Shown piece after piece: positions 32,246 to 40,604 of a stretch of DNA of 64,000 nt. The stretch is from a virus: positions 124,001 through 188,000 of the IMG/VR virus record IMGVR_UViG_3300042922_001475; one strand, 5' to 3'. The position numbers were made by a program, and so were the translations under genes. Within the stretch, counting starts at the first letter, position 1. Every line of letters starts with the position of its first letter. The notes beneath the pieces are model-generated. The model saw only the letters and a program-made list of their open reading frames with translations. It ran no database searches and had not been told where the DNA came from.

Positions 32246-33685
32246 TTACTTCTTAGAAGACTTCTTAGAAGAAGCGGGCTTGCTTAGAGCCTCAGCAGCG
32301 TTAGCGATGTTAGTCGCATCTAGGCTGCTCTTCTTGTGCTGATCCATGAACTTCTTGGCTAGAGGACCCGCCTGGGTACCATCAGCGCTCTTGTAGCGTA
32401 GGAGCTTGTCTCTCCAGAAACCGGCATTACCGTTCTCGTTGTAAAGCATCTTGCGCATCACGTCCATACCGATGTCCTCGGGGATGTACTCAATGAAGTT
32501 GCAGAGGTTCTCGACCTGCTGGGTGTCGAACTTCAGCTCTCTGTCGTTACAGACCTGAGCCATACGGAAACCAGTCATCACGACTAGATCGTGCTTACGG
32601 GCCTTGATGTACTCTTCGAGCTTCTTCTTGGCTTCGGGCCAGGACTTGGAAGGCTTGGGAATCTCGTTCTCGTGCTGAGGATCGTTAGAACCAAGAATCT
32701 CCCAGGGCTCGACGGGTAGATCACCCTCAAGAATCTGAGCGAGATTAGCCATCATGTTGGTGCCGAACATGGCCTCAGCGAAGTGGTTAAGCACGATACG
32801 GTCGTTCTTGATAACCGGGTACATGTGGTTGAACATCATGCGAGTACGGTCGTTGACCACGGGCTGAGGGAGGCTCTCCATGACGGAGGGACAGGTCAGC
32901 TCGTCCTTGAACTTGTGGTAGTAGGTCTGGAGGTTGGGATCAACGTGCTGCTTGTAGAGCTGCTCGAAGTACGCCTCAAGGCTACGGCTGTAGGGAAGGT
33001 TAATGGAACGCGACATCTGCGCACCATCCAGTGAAGTGACCTTGTTACCCTTCACACCAGCAGGGTTGCTGGCTAGAGCAATACCCCAAGTGGTGGGAAG
33101 CTTGGCATCGTTCCAGATACCAGTGTTCACAAACTCCATGAGACCGCCCAGGATGAAGCCCTGAGCACGGTTGTAGTCGTCCAGGAATAGGAGACCCATT
33201 GAATTCTCATTCATGGGGAAGCTTGAGGGAGTAGCAAGCGAAGTACGCTTGTTGCCCTGCTCGTCCTCGGTGACGGTGACTAGACCGAATAGGTCAGCCA
33301 CGTCAGTGATGGCACCGACGGTACGAACTAGGATCTTAAACTCGATGGGCTCGTCGCCCTCTTCACAGAAAGTCTCAGTCAGCCAATCCGACATGGTGTT
33401 ACCGAATGCGTAGGTGATGGCTGACTTACCGTAGCCAGGAGCACCAACGAAGTTTAGAGGATAGATCTTAGGGTTGATCTCGCGAATGACACGATTGGTG
33501 ATGGTACGGGTGTAGGTGTAGAATAGGGCTCTCTGATGCCAGTGAGCATTACCAGGGAATAGGTGCTGAGCAATGGCGGTGATCTCACCGGGGTTCATAG
33601 CACGAATGGCGGTTACAGCGCGTGAAACGGGAGTGGATGATACTGACGACACGGCCTTCTTAGCCTCCGATAGAGTGATGTTCAT
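32246..33685 (-). CDS. MoxR-type AAA+ ATPase
   Basis: 479 residues. Walker A G-A-P-G-Y-G-K-S-A-I (~residue 80), Walker B L-L-F-L-D-D-Y-N-R-A, sensor I A-L-A-S-N-P-A-G, and a clear arginine region M-S-R-S-I-N-L-P. MoxR ATPases act as chaperones for vWA proteins; a vWA gene lies just upstream in the same direction (34559-36274). The C terminus has F-W-R-D-K-L-L-R-Y-K-S-A-D-G and A-K-K-F-M-D-Q-H-K, repeated in the protein at 43923-44399. Base composition is GC-rich compared with flanking genes, perhaps due to high expression. Confidence 0.85.
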   Translation of the reverse strand: MNITLSEAKKAVSSVSSTPVSRAVTAIRAMNPGEITAIAQHLFPGNAHWHQRALFYTYTRTITNRVIREINPKIYPLNFVGAPGYGKSAITYAFGNTMSDWLTETFCEEGDEPIEFKILVRTVGAITDVADLFGLVTVTEDEQGNKRTSLATPSSFPMNENSMGLLFLDDYNRAQGFILGGLMEFVNTGIWNDAKLPTTWGIALASNPAGVKGNKVTSLDGAQMSRSINLPYSRSLEAYFEQLYKQHVDPNLQTYYHKFKDELTCPSVMESLPQPVVNDRTRMMFNHMYPVIKNDRIVLNHFAEAMFGTNMMANLAQILEGDLPVEPWEILGSNDPQHENEIPKPSKSWPEAKKKLEEYIKARKHDLVVMTGFRMAQVCNDRELKFDTQQVENLCNFIEYIPEDIGMDVMRKMLYNENGNAGFWRDKLLRYKSADGTQAGPLAKKFMDQHKKSSLDATNIANAAEALSKPASSKKSSKK

Positions 33686-33696
33686 TTTCTGTTAAA

Positions 33697-33942
33697 TTAC
33701 TTTCTTCTGTTGTAGTTACGAGCCGCTTCAAGGGCCTCTAACTTAGAGTTGAAAAACTTGTAGAGTAGAGTTCGGTTACCCAGTAACCTTTGAGCCTCTA
33801 GTTCTTTCCAATGTACTGTTCTAGTACCCGAAGGTGAACCATACCTTGAGATGTAAGCTCCCAGAGCTTTAGCGTACTCCTCCCTAGACTGGGGGAGTGT
33901 TACAGACTTACCAAGAAGTCTATTGATTAAGTCTTTGATCAA
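33697..33942 (-). CDS. Small basic hypothetical protein (81 aa)
   Basis: M-I-K-D-L-I-N-R-L-L-G-K-S-V-T-L-P, then a helical part ending in A-A-R-N-Y-N-R-R-K. Basic and possibly nucleic-acid binding. Lies between the zinc-ribbon gene and the MoxR gene in the same unit, with an ATGA-type overlap to the former. No known family recognised. Confidence 0.6.
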   Translation of the reverse strand: MIKDLINRLLGKSVTLPQSREEYAKALGAYISRYGSPSGTRTVHWKELEAQRLLGNRTLLYKFFNSKLEALEAARNYNRRK

Positions 33943-34364
33943 ATGTTAATAGAACCGTTGTTGATGTAATCGTAGACCTGCTTGAGGCTAGGAAGCTTCT
34001 TGAGGTTTAGTCTACGCTTAGCGTGCTTTCTGATAGTTAGGGGATTAGGAAGCTCATCGGTAGCGGATTGGTCTTTGTATGCCCAACCAGCAGCAACCTT
34101 AGGAACACCGTTAACATCCGAGTATTCTTTAAAGACCAGGAATACATCGTTACTGAAGTTAGTGTAGTGACAGGCAGAACAGGCTGCTACGTTATAACCA
34201 AACGAGTCAGACCTAGTATTATACTTCCTTCTGCTAGTGTCCCCACAGTAGCCACAGGGCTCAGTGTAAGACACTACACCACCACCAGGGAGTCTACCAA
34301 TATATCTCTGAGCGTGAGTGTTACCCGCAACTGGGGTAGAAGGGAAATTTGATAGTACAGCCAT
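33939..34364 (-). CDS. Zinc-ribbon hypothetical protein (141 aa)
   Basis: From the ATG at 34364 (AGAAGAAGA upstream). C-G-Y-C-G-D near residue 37 and C-S-A-C-H-Y near residue 62 form a likely zinc ribbon. The second half is basic (I-R-K-H-A-K-R-R-L-N-L-K-K). Might bind nucleic acid. First gene after the hairpin at 34386-34404, upstream of MoxR. Confidence 0.6.
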   Translation of the reverse strand: MAVLSNFPSTPVAGNTHAQRYIGRLPGGGVVSYTEPCGYCGDTSRRKYNTRSDSFGYNVAACSACHYTNFSNDVFLVFKEYSDVNGVPKVAAGWAYKDQSATDELPNPLTIRKHAKRRLNLKKLPSLKQVYDYINNGSINI

Positions 34365-34385
34365 TCTTCTTCTTTCTGTTTTAGA

Positions 34386-34404
34386 GGAGGGGACGAGCCC
34401 CTCC
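34386..34404 (-). terminator. Hairpin terminator after the 41-aa gene
   Basis: GGAGGGG and CCCCTCC pair as a 7-bp stem with a 5-nt loop. The minus transcript then reads TCTAAAAC, so the U run is poor and read-through is likely. Confidence 0.6.
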
Positions 34405-34419
34405 AATATTAGTTACCGT

Positions 34420-34545
34420 TTAGAGCTTGGAGTTGAGCTTGTCCATGACGTCCTTTACAGACACCATGACCCTTGTCACAAACTTAGTGACAATGGACTT
34501 ACCCGTATCAACGATCTGGGTAGCAAGATCTTTAACTTGATCCAT
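34420..34545 (-). CDS. Short amphipathic-helix protein (41 aa)
   Basis: M-D-Q-V-K-D-L-A-T-Q-I-V-D-T-G-K-S-I-V-T and K-D-V-M-D-K-L-N-S-K-L: one long helix with a Val/Ile/Met face and a Lys/Asp face. It lies directly after the vWA/metallopeptidase stop and before a hairpin. Could be a membrane-surface or partner peptide; not recognised. Confidence 0.5.
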   Translation of the reverse strand: MDQVKDLATQIVDTGKSIVTKFVTRVMVSVKDVMDKLNSKL

Positions 34546-34558
34546 TTAGATTACCTTT

Positions 34559-36274
34559 TTAGGTGCCTAGCTTCTTGGCCTTGTTCTTGAAGTAGATAAG
34601 GTCTCCAACATATTTCTCGTTAGTGATCTCTTTACTGCCGTCAGGCCATTTGCTAGTCTCACGTGTAAACACGTATAGTAGGGGAAGGTCGAAGTTACCC
34701 TTAGACATGAAGCTGCTCTGAGGCAGCTCACCATCTGTAAAGTTAACAACACCACCAATATCGAGAGAACCGTTCCCTCTCATTTCCTGAATCATGTTGA
34801 ATGCGTCAGACATGCAGGTACCGCCATAACCGTGACGGTCAAAGTTCTCAACGTCACCGTCGCCTTCCTCGTCAAACCAGTATGCAGACTGAACAGCCGC
34901 ATCACAGTTGATAAGGTAAACAGCAGTGTTGAACGTAGAAGTTAGCTCTACCAGCTCGGCCATGAACTTACCGAACTCTGCATCGCTTACTGATCCAGAG
35001 GTATCACAGACCACAGCAATAGCTGAGTTGGGCTGCATTACAAACTTACCAGGAAGGTCATACTTATTTAGACGGGTACGCTTAGACTTAAGATCACAAG
35101 TACCGATACCGCCGACGAACCTTCTTAGGTTCTCCTGCCAATCAATCTCAGGCTCTAGAGCTTTGATCTTATTACCGATCTGACCAGCAATATCGCCGGG
35201 AAGACCAGTCATACCTTCGTGGTGGGACTTAGCATGAGCAGCAGCTTGAGCCTCGTACTGACGTACAATCTCCTTCTCCTCAGGGCTTAGGTCTTCCCAG
35301 TGCTTGTGGTTGGTGTAACCGTTAAGCTCGTCTAGTAGTTCATCTACCGTAGAGCCGCCGCCAGATCCTCCCTGGCCTCCGGGCTGCTGGCCAGAACCAT
35401 TGCAGCAATCACAAGGTTCACTACCGCCAGCACCATGCCCGCCAGGACTAGAACCACCAGAGCCACCTTGGCCCTGACCTTCCCCGCTGCCGTCGCCGTC
35501 TCCAGGCTGGTCACCAGAGTCTCCGCCCTGCTGTCCATCTTGAGAATCACCCTTGTCACCAGGCTGTTGACCATCCTGACCCTGCTGACCTTCCTGGGAG
35601 TCTTGACCATCTTTCTTCTCTTTCTTACCAGTACCGCCACACTCTTGGCACGGACCAGGCTTCTGCTTTTGGCGCTTCTTGTTCTCTTCCTCTAGCTTCT
35701 CTAGAAGCCAGTTGAAGTAGAATAGAGCATTCTCATCAGCCTTAGGAGGGGCACACTTAAACGCTTCTCCTAGCACCTCGGGAGTAATACACTTAACGTC
35801 TTGCTCAGGAGCTTCGTTTAGAATACCCTTACCTGCGGGCAGAGCGTACTTCATCGCTACTACCTGCTGGTTGATAGTACAGTCGGTAGCAATGTTCCAA
35901 ATCTTAGGGTGAGTACGAGCCTGCTCATAATGCAGGTGGTCATACACGATATGAAGAATCTCGTGCACCACTAGCCCTGAGGCCTGTAGCAGGTCTAGAT
36001 TCATAAAGTTATCAGGATTAATAAATAGTTTACCAATGGGACTTGAAGGAGTGAAGCCCACCGCAGCCAGGGCTAGAGGACTCTTACCACCCATAGGCAG
36101 ATCAAATCCATCAGTTTCTGTATATCTTAGACTCTGAGCAAAGGTGTGGAAGAATGCGTGTGCAGGCTTCTTAACCTCGTTGCTACCCTCTACTCTCCAG
36201 CTCAGCATGATAAACGCTAGAGCTTCAGAATAACGGTCACGTGCGCTCTGAAGAGACTCTTCATCGAAGAACAT
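34559..36274 (-). CDS. vWA protein with predicted metallopeptidase domain
   Basis: 571 residues. N-terminal ~190: predicted zincin-like metallopeptidase (DUF2201 type) with V-V-H-E-I-L-H-I-V-Y-D-H, an HExxH motif near residue 105. Middle ~200-300: Gly/Ser/Gln/Asp-rich linker flanked by two DnaJ-like sites, C-Q-E-C-G-G-T-G and C-D-C-C-N-G-S-G. C-terminal ~185: vWA domain with MIDAS V-C-D-T-S-G-S-V-S, a Thr motif in Y-G-G-T-C-M-S and F-T-D-G-E. With the MoxR ATPase at 32246 it forms a MoxR-vWA pair, like RavA-ViaA. The client is unknown. Confidence 0.82.
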   Translation of the reverse strand: MFFDEESLQSARDRYSEALAFIMLSWRVEGSNEVKKPAHAFFHTFAQSLRYTETDGFDLPMGGKSPLALAAVGFTPSSPIGKLFINPDNFMNLDLLQASGLVVHEILHIVYDHLHYEQARTHPKIWNIATDCTINQQVVAMKYALPAGKGILNEAPEQDVKCITPEVLGEAFKCAPPKADENALFYFNWLLEKLEEENKKRQKQKPGPCQECGGTGKKEKKDGQDSQEGQQGQDGQQPGDKGDSQDGQQGGDSGDQPGDGDGSGEGQGQGGSGGSSPGGHGAGGSEPCDCCNGSGQQPGGQGGSGGGSTVDELLDELNGYTNHKHWEDLSPEEKEIVRQYEAQAAAHAKSHHEGMTGLPGDIAGQIGNKIKALEPEIDWQENLRRFVGGIGTCDLKSKRTRLNKYDLPGKFVMQPNSAIAVVCDTSGSVSDAEFGKFMAELVELTSTFNTAVYLINCDAAVQSAYWFDEEGDGDVENFDRHGYGGTCMSDAFNMIQEMRGNGSLDIGGVVNFTDGELPQSSFMSKGNFDLPLLYVFTRETSKWPDGSKEITNEKYVGDLIYFKNKAKKLGT

Positions 36275-36295
36275 GTATTTAGTTTCTACCTTTTC

Positions 36296-36931
36296 TTAGT
36301 TGTAATAATAATAGTTGTTTAAGAGCTTACCAGGTAAGAAGCTATCTAGAGCTGCGACGATCTCTAGTAAGACTTCTTTAGGCTCTTGGTAACCATCCAC
36401 CCTGATGATTCTGTGTTTGAATTGTTCTGCCAAGTAATCGTAACCACGATCTACCCTGTCAGCAAAGTCTTCACCATACTTCTCGGCTAACCTAGGGGTC
36501 TCTCCCCTCTCTTTAAGCCTTCTGATTGATTCAGCCTTAGTTATATCCAAAAGTATAGTCTTCTGGGGCCTATAGTTACCTATAGCAAAGTCAGTAACCT
36601 TTACAATCTCATGTAGAGGCAGACCTCTAACAAGACCCTGGTATACATAACTAGAGTCAACGTACCTATCTAGGACAACCCATTGACCCTGATCTAGGAG
36701 AGGTATGATCTTCTCTTCTAGGCACTGAGCAAAGTCAGCATGATATAGTAACATCTGGGCTTTAGCTGTGAGGTCCTGACTTAGCAGAACATCTCTAAAA
36801 GACCCATATGGGAACTTAATGTAAGATGCTCGCACACCACACTTGTTCATGTGATCTACGAGCATCTTGGCTTGTGTTGTTTTACCGGCACCTTCGCGGC
36901 CAGCTTCGAAACTGATTATATTATGAATCAT
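36296..36931 (-). CDS. tmk: Thymidylate kinase
   Basis: 211 residues. P-loop E-A-G-R-E-G-A-G-K-T-T-Q, the D-R-Y-V-D-S-S-Y-V-Y-Q-G motif (DRY…S) and the lid R-R-L-K-E-R-G. Converts dTMP to dTDP, following the phage thymidylate synthase. The N-terminal F-E-A-G-R-E-G carries one extra residue relative to the usual F-E-G-x-D-G. The ATG is shared with the end of mini-protein 21. The tail Y-Y-Y-Y-N is odd. Confidence 0.88.
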   Translation of the reverse strand: MIHNIISFEAGREGAGKTTQAKMLVDHMNKCGVRASYIKFPYGSFRDVLLSQDLTAKAQMLLYHADFAQCLEEKIIPLLDQGQWVVLDRYVDSSYVYQGLVRGLPLHEIVKVTDFAIGNYRPQKTILLDITKAESIRRLKERGETPRLAEKYGEDFADRVDRGYDYLAEQFKHRIIRVDGYQEPKEVLLEIVAALDSFLPGKLLNNYYYYN

Positions 36932-37122
36932 ATTGTAAACATCGGTTCAAGGTCTTTGGGCTTATACCAGCTACCTTTAGATGGCTTCTCTAGTTCGATG
37001 TCGCCATCAGTGTAGATATAGGAAATCTGAAAGATCTTACCTATATCCGTAGCTATACCATAAGCACAATAACTCTTAACTAAGACTAAATCTCCGACGT
37101 TATACCTCGCGGAAGGTGACAA
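36928..37122 (-). CDS. GDxV/FT mini-protein 21 (header of thymidylate kinase)
   Basis: 64 residues from a TTG at 37122 that overlaps the HIRAN gene by 23 nt. N-V-G-D-L-V-L-V-K, D-I-G-K-I-F-Q-I and K-D-L-E-P-M-F-T-I. ATA-TGA gives the kinase ATG. Confidence 0.8.
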   Translation of the reverse strand: MSPSARYNVGDLVLVKSYCAYGIATDIGKIFQISYIYTDGDIELEKPSKGSWYKPKDLEPMFTI

Positions 37123-37516
37123 GTATATCTACCCCATAATGAAAATCATCATAGCCACCCTTAATCTCGAAGATATTAGCTTCAGCAGATAGAATCTCTT
37201 CAGCTAAGTACTTAAAGACATGCTTGGCTTGGTCCCTAGCCAAATAGGCTATGTGATTGTCCTCATCATCAAAGACAGCAACCGCAGTGGGGTCATCATG
37301 CTTATTAGTCTTAATCCCTAAAGGATCTAGACGTAACACAACCTTCTGACCTCTGGTTAAGGTTTCGAAGTTATAACCAGACTTGGTGGTCCCTGCAAGA
37401 GTGAAGACTCTCTTGATGGTCTGCTTAGCTTTAGGAATAGGACTCTTAGCTACTGCAGGCTCGTTGCTATCAAACTTTCTGCCGGACTTACCGCCGGTTA
37501 ATTTATCAAAACTCAA
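37100..37516 (-). CDS. HIRAN-domain protein
   Basis: 138 residues from a TTG at 37516. After a basic lead (~40 residues), the pattern T-R-G-Q-K-V-V-L-R-L-D-P, D-D-P-T-A-V-A-V-F-D, H-I-A-Y-L-A-R-D-Q-A-K matches the HIRAN domain, which recognises 3' DNA ends or damaged DNA in Rad5/HLTF and occurs as single-domain proteins in bacteria and phages. Likely a DNA-end binding accessory. Its last 23 nt overlap mini-protein 21. Confidence 0.72.
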   Translation of the reverse strand: MSFDKLTGGKSGRKFDSNEPAVAKSPIPKAKQTIKRVFTLAGTTKSGYNFETLTRGQKVVLRLDPLGIKTNKHDDPTAVAVFDDEDNHIAYLARDQAKHVFKYLAEEILSAEANIFEIKGGYDDFHYGVDILVTFREV

Positions 37517-37546
37517 TTTAATTAATATCTCTGATTAGTAATAATA

Positions 37547-38074
37547 TTACATTGTGAAGACTGGCTTCACGCTTGAGGGCCAGCACACAACTGTGTTAGG
37601 CTTACCGTTGCGGGGACCCTTAATTTCGATCTGGAAGTGTGTGTAGCCGCTATTATTACCGCCACCATACACCTTTGTGATCTCACCAACCTTGCCCTTG
37701 AACCTGTCTGTACCCCCACTAGTGGGTTCGTTCCAGTAGTAGCTTGAGTACTTACCATTACGAGTATTTACAGGCCCGATGATCTGAACAATGTCCTTCT
37801 CATTAAGGCTGTCAGAGTCCTTAGCTTCCTCGGGATAGCTTAGACTCTCTAGGTTGAAGATAAGCTTTTTATAGGAGTAGACTTCATGAAAATCATGGTA
37901 GACTATCCCAGTACCTATGTTTTTACTAAGTTGGGTTCTAATAAGAACCTCTTTACCTTGGAAGAACTCTAGCTCTTCCCCAACAGGTGTATAGATAAGT
38001 CCTAGGTTATCATCCATTAACTGAAATGGCCCTGTGAGGACTAGATGCTCACCCGGTCTAATTCTTTCAATCAT
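37547..38074 (-). CDS. GDxV/FT mini-protein 22, double-length
   Basis: 175 residues with two related halves. The C-terminal half has L-N-E-K-D-I-V-Q-I-I-G-P-V, F-K-G-K-V-G-E-I-T and V-K-P-V-F-T-M, the family layout. The N-terminal half (I-R-P-G-E-H-L-V-L-T-G-P-F) keeps only the first strand pattern. Very similar in build to copy 23, including V-C-W-P-S-S-V. Ends ATG-TAA, so not overlapped; the next start is 30 nt away. Confidence 0.8.
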   Translation of the reverse strand: MIERIRPGEHLVLTGPFQLMDDNLGLIYTPVGEELEFFQGKEVLIRTQLSKNIGTGIVYHDFHEVYSYKKLIFNLESLSYPEEAKDSDSLNEKDIVQIIGPVNTRNGKYSSYYWNEPTSGGTDRFKGKVGEITKVYGGGNNSGYTHFQIEIKGPRNGKPNTVVCWPSSVKPVFTM

Positions 38075-38601
38075 ATACTAAACATGACCTCCACTGATGA
38101 AGGCCAACATATAGCATAACTATCGAAACTACCGTTCTTCTTAAAGATCTTTAGAGATAGATGCTGACTCAGGTTCTTAGCTGAATCAGGGTTCTTCTCA
38201 AACCAAGCTTTATGGGAGGGAGACATATAGTTCTCGACCACTTCAGCTAGCCTACCTATATACCGATTAGTATATCGATCGTCAGGCCTATCATGGTATT
38301 GGGGCGGGCCACTTCGCGTGGACACCGGTCCAGTAATTGTTACTAGTGCTCCAATCCCCAGGAAGTTGGTATCAACCTGGTCGTTGGCCTTTGTTACGTG
38401 TTGCTTGCCAGCGTAGACTCTGGTCTTTTCTTTCTTGCTAAACAGTTCTAACGTTAGTACAGGTAAGTCATATACGCTCTTCACGAATGCTCTACGGCCC
38501 TTATACTTGTCCGTTGTAATAAACATGTCGGTAGTCTCATCATATTCGTGAACTAGGTTCTCGACTATAACAATGTCACCGTTACTTAAATCTAAACTCA
38601 C
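38071..38601 (-). CDS. GDxV/FT mini-protein 23, double-length
   Basis: 176 residues, two halves: N-G-D-I-V-I-V-E-N at the start, and a second unit with G-A-L-V-T-I-T-G-P-V-S-T-R, Y-I-G-R-L-A-E-V and W-P-S-S-V-E-V-M-F-S-I. Shares G-P-V-x-T-R and W-P-S-S-V with copy 22, so the pair arose by duplication of an already doubled gene. ATA-TGA gives the start of copy 22. Confidence 0.82.
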   Translation of the reverse strand: MSLDLSNGDIVIVENLVHEYDETTDMFITTDKYKGRRAFVKSVYDLPVLTLELFSKKEKTRVYAGKQHVTKANDQVDTNFLGIGALVTITGPVSTRSGPPQYHDRPDDRYTNRYIGRLAEVVENYMSPSHKAWFEKNPDSAKNLSQHLSLKIFKKNGSFDSYAICWPSSVEVMFSI

Positions 38602-39002
38602 TCTTTACCGAGTACCCTTAGGTGTAGTCGTTCGACAGTCCGAATGATACGCCTGTAATTTTCTATCTGTAACTTCTTATAGGGGTCCTCAAGAGTATGT
38701 AGTAGCCGCTTGAAGCCCTCTAACATCTTAGCTGTATCCTTTATGGATTGAGCTTTCTGTTCCTCATTAAGGTGGGGCTTCTCTTTGACCGGTCTTCTAA
38801 GCTTCTGCTTAGTCTCTCGAAGGACAACGTGCAGTTCTTTCTTACTGTGCACACAATCATGACACGCACGACACAGTAAAACTTTATTAGCTGGTTCGTT
38901 AATGTTCTCTGATCCATTGGGATATGACTCCCTAAAGTTCTCAGGATGAATGTGATGCTCAGTAAGGAATTGAATACTGAAACAGACTGCACACTGTCTC
39001 AT
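38598..39002 (-). CDS. HNH endonuclease-like protein
   Basis: 134 residues. C-A-V-C near residue 4, T-E-H-H-I-H-P-E-N (~residue 15), then N-K-V-L-L-C-R-A-C-H-D-C-V-H: the two CxxC pairs and H-H…N…H of a zinc-supported HNH nuclease. The C-terminal part is a basic helix. Could be a free-standing homing nuclease or a packaging/repair nuclease. Its stop overlaps the ATG of mini-protein 23 by 4 nt. Confidence 0.8.
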   Translation of the reverse strand: MRQCAVCFSIQFLTEHHIHPENFRESYPNGSENINEPANKVLLCRACHDCVHSKKELHVVLRETKQKLRRPVKEKPHLNEEQKAQSIKDTAKMLEGFKRLLHTLEDPYKKLQIENYRRIIRTVERLHLRVLGKE

Positions 39003-39021
39003 TTTTACCTACCGTCCGCAG

Positions 39022-39183
39022 TTATTGCTGATCATTGGTCTTGACCCTTTTGTTGTTAGTGATAGACTTAGCAAAAGTCTTGAAGCCTTGCTGTAGCTCA
39101 TCTAGAGTTACAGTCTTACCGGTATTAGCCTTTAGGAACCTAGCGGCTAGTTTCTGATTATTCTTCTCTCTCTTATCGGTCAT
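39022..39183 (-). CDS. Small basic hypothetical protein (53 aa)
   Basis: M-T-D-K-R-E-K-N-N-Q-K-L-A-A-R-F-L, then a K-T-V-T-L-D-E-L-Q-Q-G-F-K-T-F-A helix and a Lys/Asn-rich end. Its ATG overlaps the DHFR stop, typical of this strand. Probably real; no function recognised. Confidence 0.55.
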   Translation of the reverse strand: MTDKREKNNQKLAARFLKANTGKTVTLDELQQGFKTFAKSITNNKRVKTNDQQ

Positions 39184-39674
39184 TATTTCTTCTTCTTAGC
39201 GTATGTGTAGGCGTATACGCCCTCTTCACGATTAAGAGTCTCTATACCCTTAACGTAGAAGCCTTCTTCAAACTCAGGTAGCTTAACGTCGCCGTCCACA
39301 GTATTCTTAGTTAGAACAGTAAGCTCCACTTCAGAGATATAGGGCAGCGCCTCTTTAAAGACTCCAGCTCCACCGATAACCCAGCCAGTGTTATTAGCTA
39401 GCGTTAAGGCCTCTTGTAGATCCTTAGCTACGACTAGACGCTGACCAGCTTTAAGCTTAGCATCAATCTTACCAGACGAGATGACAATGTTCAAGCGCCC
39501 AGGAAGGGGCCTGTAAGCCTCAGGAAGGCTCTCCCAAGTCTTCCTACCCATGATGACAGTCTGACCAAGAGTAAGTCTCTTGAACCTAGCCAGGTCTTCA
39601 GGACAGTGCCAGGGTAGTGTGTTGTTATGACCAATAGTACGTAGTTCGTTCATGGCCAGGATAGCTTTAATCAT
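39183..39674 (-). CDS. folA: Dihydrofolate reductase
   Basis: 163 residues, normal length. I-G-H-N-N-T-L-P-W-H-C-P-E-D (substrate loop with W and the acidic D/E), M-G-R-K-T-W-E-S-L-P, P-L-P-G-R-L-N-I-V-I-S and W-V-I-G-G-A-G are all present. Reduces dihydrofolate to tetrahydrofolate, regenerating the cofactor used by the phage thymidylate synthase 1.2 kb further upstream. The ATG is shared with the end of mini-protein 24. Confidence 0.93.
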   Translation of the reverse strand: MIKAILAMNELRTIGHNNTLPWHCPEDLARFKRLTLGQTVIMGRKTWESLPEAYRPLPGRLNIVISSGKIDAKLKAGQRLVVAKDLQEALTLANNTGWVIGGAGVFKEALPYISEVELTVLTKNTVDGDVKLPEFEEGFYVKGIETLNREEGVYAYTYAKKKK

Positions 39675-39967
39675 TTAGTAAATACCAACTCTATTTGTTC
39701 TGCACAGACATAGACCCAACCGACTTCATCACCATCATAATCTACCCTACCAGGGTCTGTTAGACAGATTATGTGTTCATCCTCGTCGTGTAGAGCATAC
39801 TCTTCATCAATAGATTCTATCTCTAGAATTCTACCAATCTCTCCAGGGCTAGGATAACAGGTTGTATCACTTACCTTTTCACCCTTACGGTGGTGGTCTT
39901 GGGGAAATGGGGGAATAGGGACAAACTTAGTTATTGTAACTAGGTCCCCGACTTGAAACTTAGACAC
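39671..39967 (-). CDS. GDxV/FT mini-protein 24 (header of DHFR)
   Basis: 98 residues from GTG at 39967, overlapping the deaminase by 28 nt. Q-V-G-D-L-V-T-I-T-K, E-I-G-R-I-L-E-I and A-E-Q-I-E-L-V-F-T-K. Long acidic insert (H-D-E-D-E-H). AAA-TGA gives the DHFR ATG. Confidence 0.82.
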   Translation of the reverse strand: MSKFQVGDLVTITKFVPIPPFPQDHHRKGEKVSDTTCYPSPGEIGRILEIESIDEEYALHDEDEHIICLTDPGRVDYDGDEVGWVYVCAEQIELVFTK

Positions 39968-40332
39968 TCAATGTCACCTTCTTTATTTTGATAATAGACA
40001 GCCCGTATGCCTGTCTCAGCCAGCATCTCCTGACAGATAGGACAGGGCTTAGAGCAGACTGTATTATCTGCTTTACTCAAACCTGTGACATAGAGTATAG
40101 CCCCATCTAGAGAGATACCTAGTCGTTGAGCCTGTAGCACAGCGTTCAGCTCTGCATGTATAGATCTACCAAGGTTGTATCTACTATCCTTAGCTTCAGC
40201 AATAGACTGCTTGTTAACTCCTCGTGATACTACCTTGCCAGACTTAACGATAATACAGCCCATCTTATAGGGCCAGAATTCACTTTGTCTAGCTAGTCTC
40301 AGAGAAGTATTAATCCAAGCGTTATGTCTCAT
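39940..40332 (-). CDS. dCMP/cytidine deaminase-family protein
   Basis: 130 residues. Zinc motifs H-A-E-L-N-A-V (HxE, ~residue 60) and C-S-K-P-C-P-I-C (PCxxC, ~residue 94) define the cytidine/deoxycytidylate deaminase fold. In context most likely converts dCMP to dUMP for thymidylate synthase; RNA/tRNA-type deaminases cannot be excluded. Start shared with the end of mini-protein 25. Confidence 0.85.
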   Translation of the reverse strand: MRHNAWINTSLRLARQSEFWPYKMGCIIVKSGKVVSRGVNKQSIAEAKDSRYNLGRSIHAELNAVLQAQRLGISLDGAILYVTGLSKADNTVCSKPCPICQEMLAETGIRAVYYQNKEGDIECLSFKSGT

Positions 40333-40586
40333 TTAGTAAATGCTGGCTCCAGGAATTCATTGGGGACCAGGAAGTAAGAGGTCCCCTCAAAGCTATCAGA
40401 TATAACCCAGGTGTAGGTGTTATCATTATAGTAAGGGCTATTCACTTCTACTACCTTATTGATAACTGCCTGATACCTTCGAAGCCTATACTCGGGACCG
40501 AGAATATCGTAATGCTTCAGAGTGGCTCCGGGTTTAACTATTACCAGATCCCCTGGTCTTAGGTTTGATCCAGATGTAGTTGCCAT
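40329..40586 (-). CDS. GDxV/FT mini-protein 25 (header of deaminase)
   Basis: 85 residues, R-P-G-D-L-V-I-V-K-P-G-A, A-V-I-N-K-V-V-E-V and N-E-F-L-E-P-A-F-T-K. Shares P-G-A and V-P-N/T-x-x-L with copy 26, its upstream neighbour. AAA-TGA gives the deaminase ATG. Confidence 0.82.
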   Translation of the reverse strand: MATTSGSNLRPGDLVIVKPGATLKHYDILGPEYRLRRYQAVINKVVEVNSPYYNDNTYTWVISDSFEGTSYFLVPNEFLEPAFTK

Positions 40587-40604
40587 TTCTATCTCTTTCG
40601 AAAG

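Noticed and set aside
35344-35695. Two frames over the linker of the vWA/metallopeptidase gene
   Set aside because: Both arise from the repetitive Gly/Ser/Gln-rich coding stretch and have low-complexity translations.
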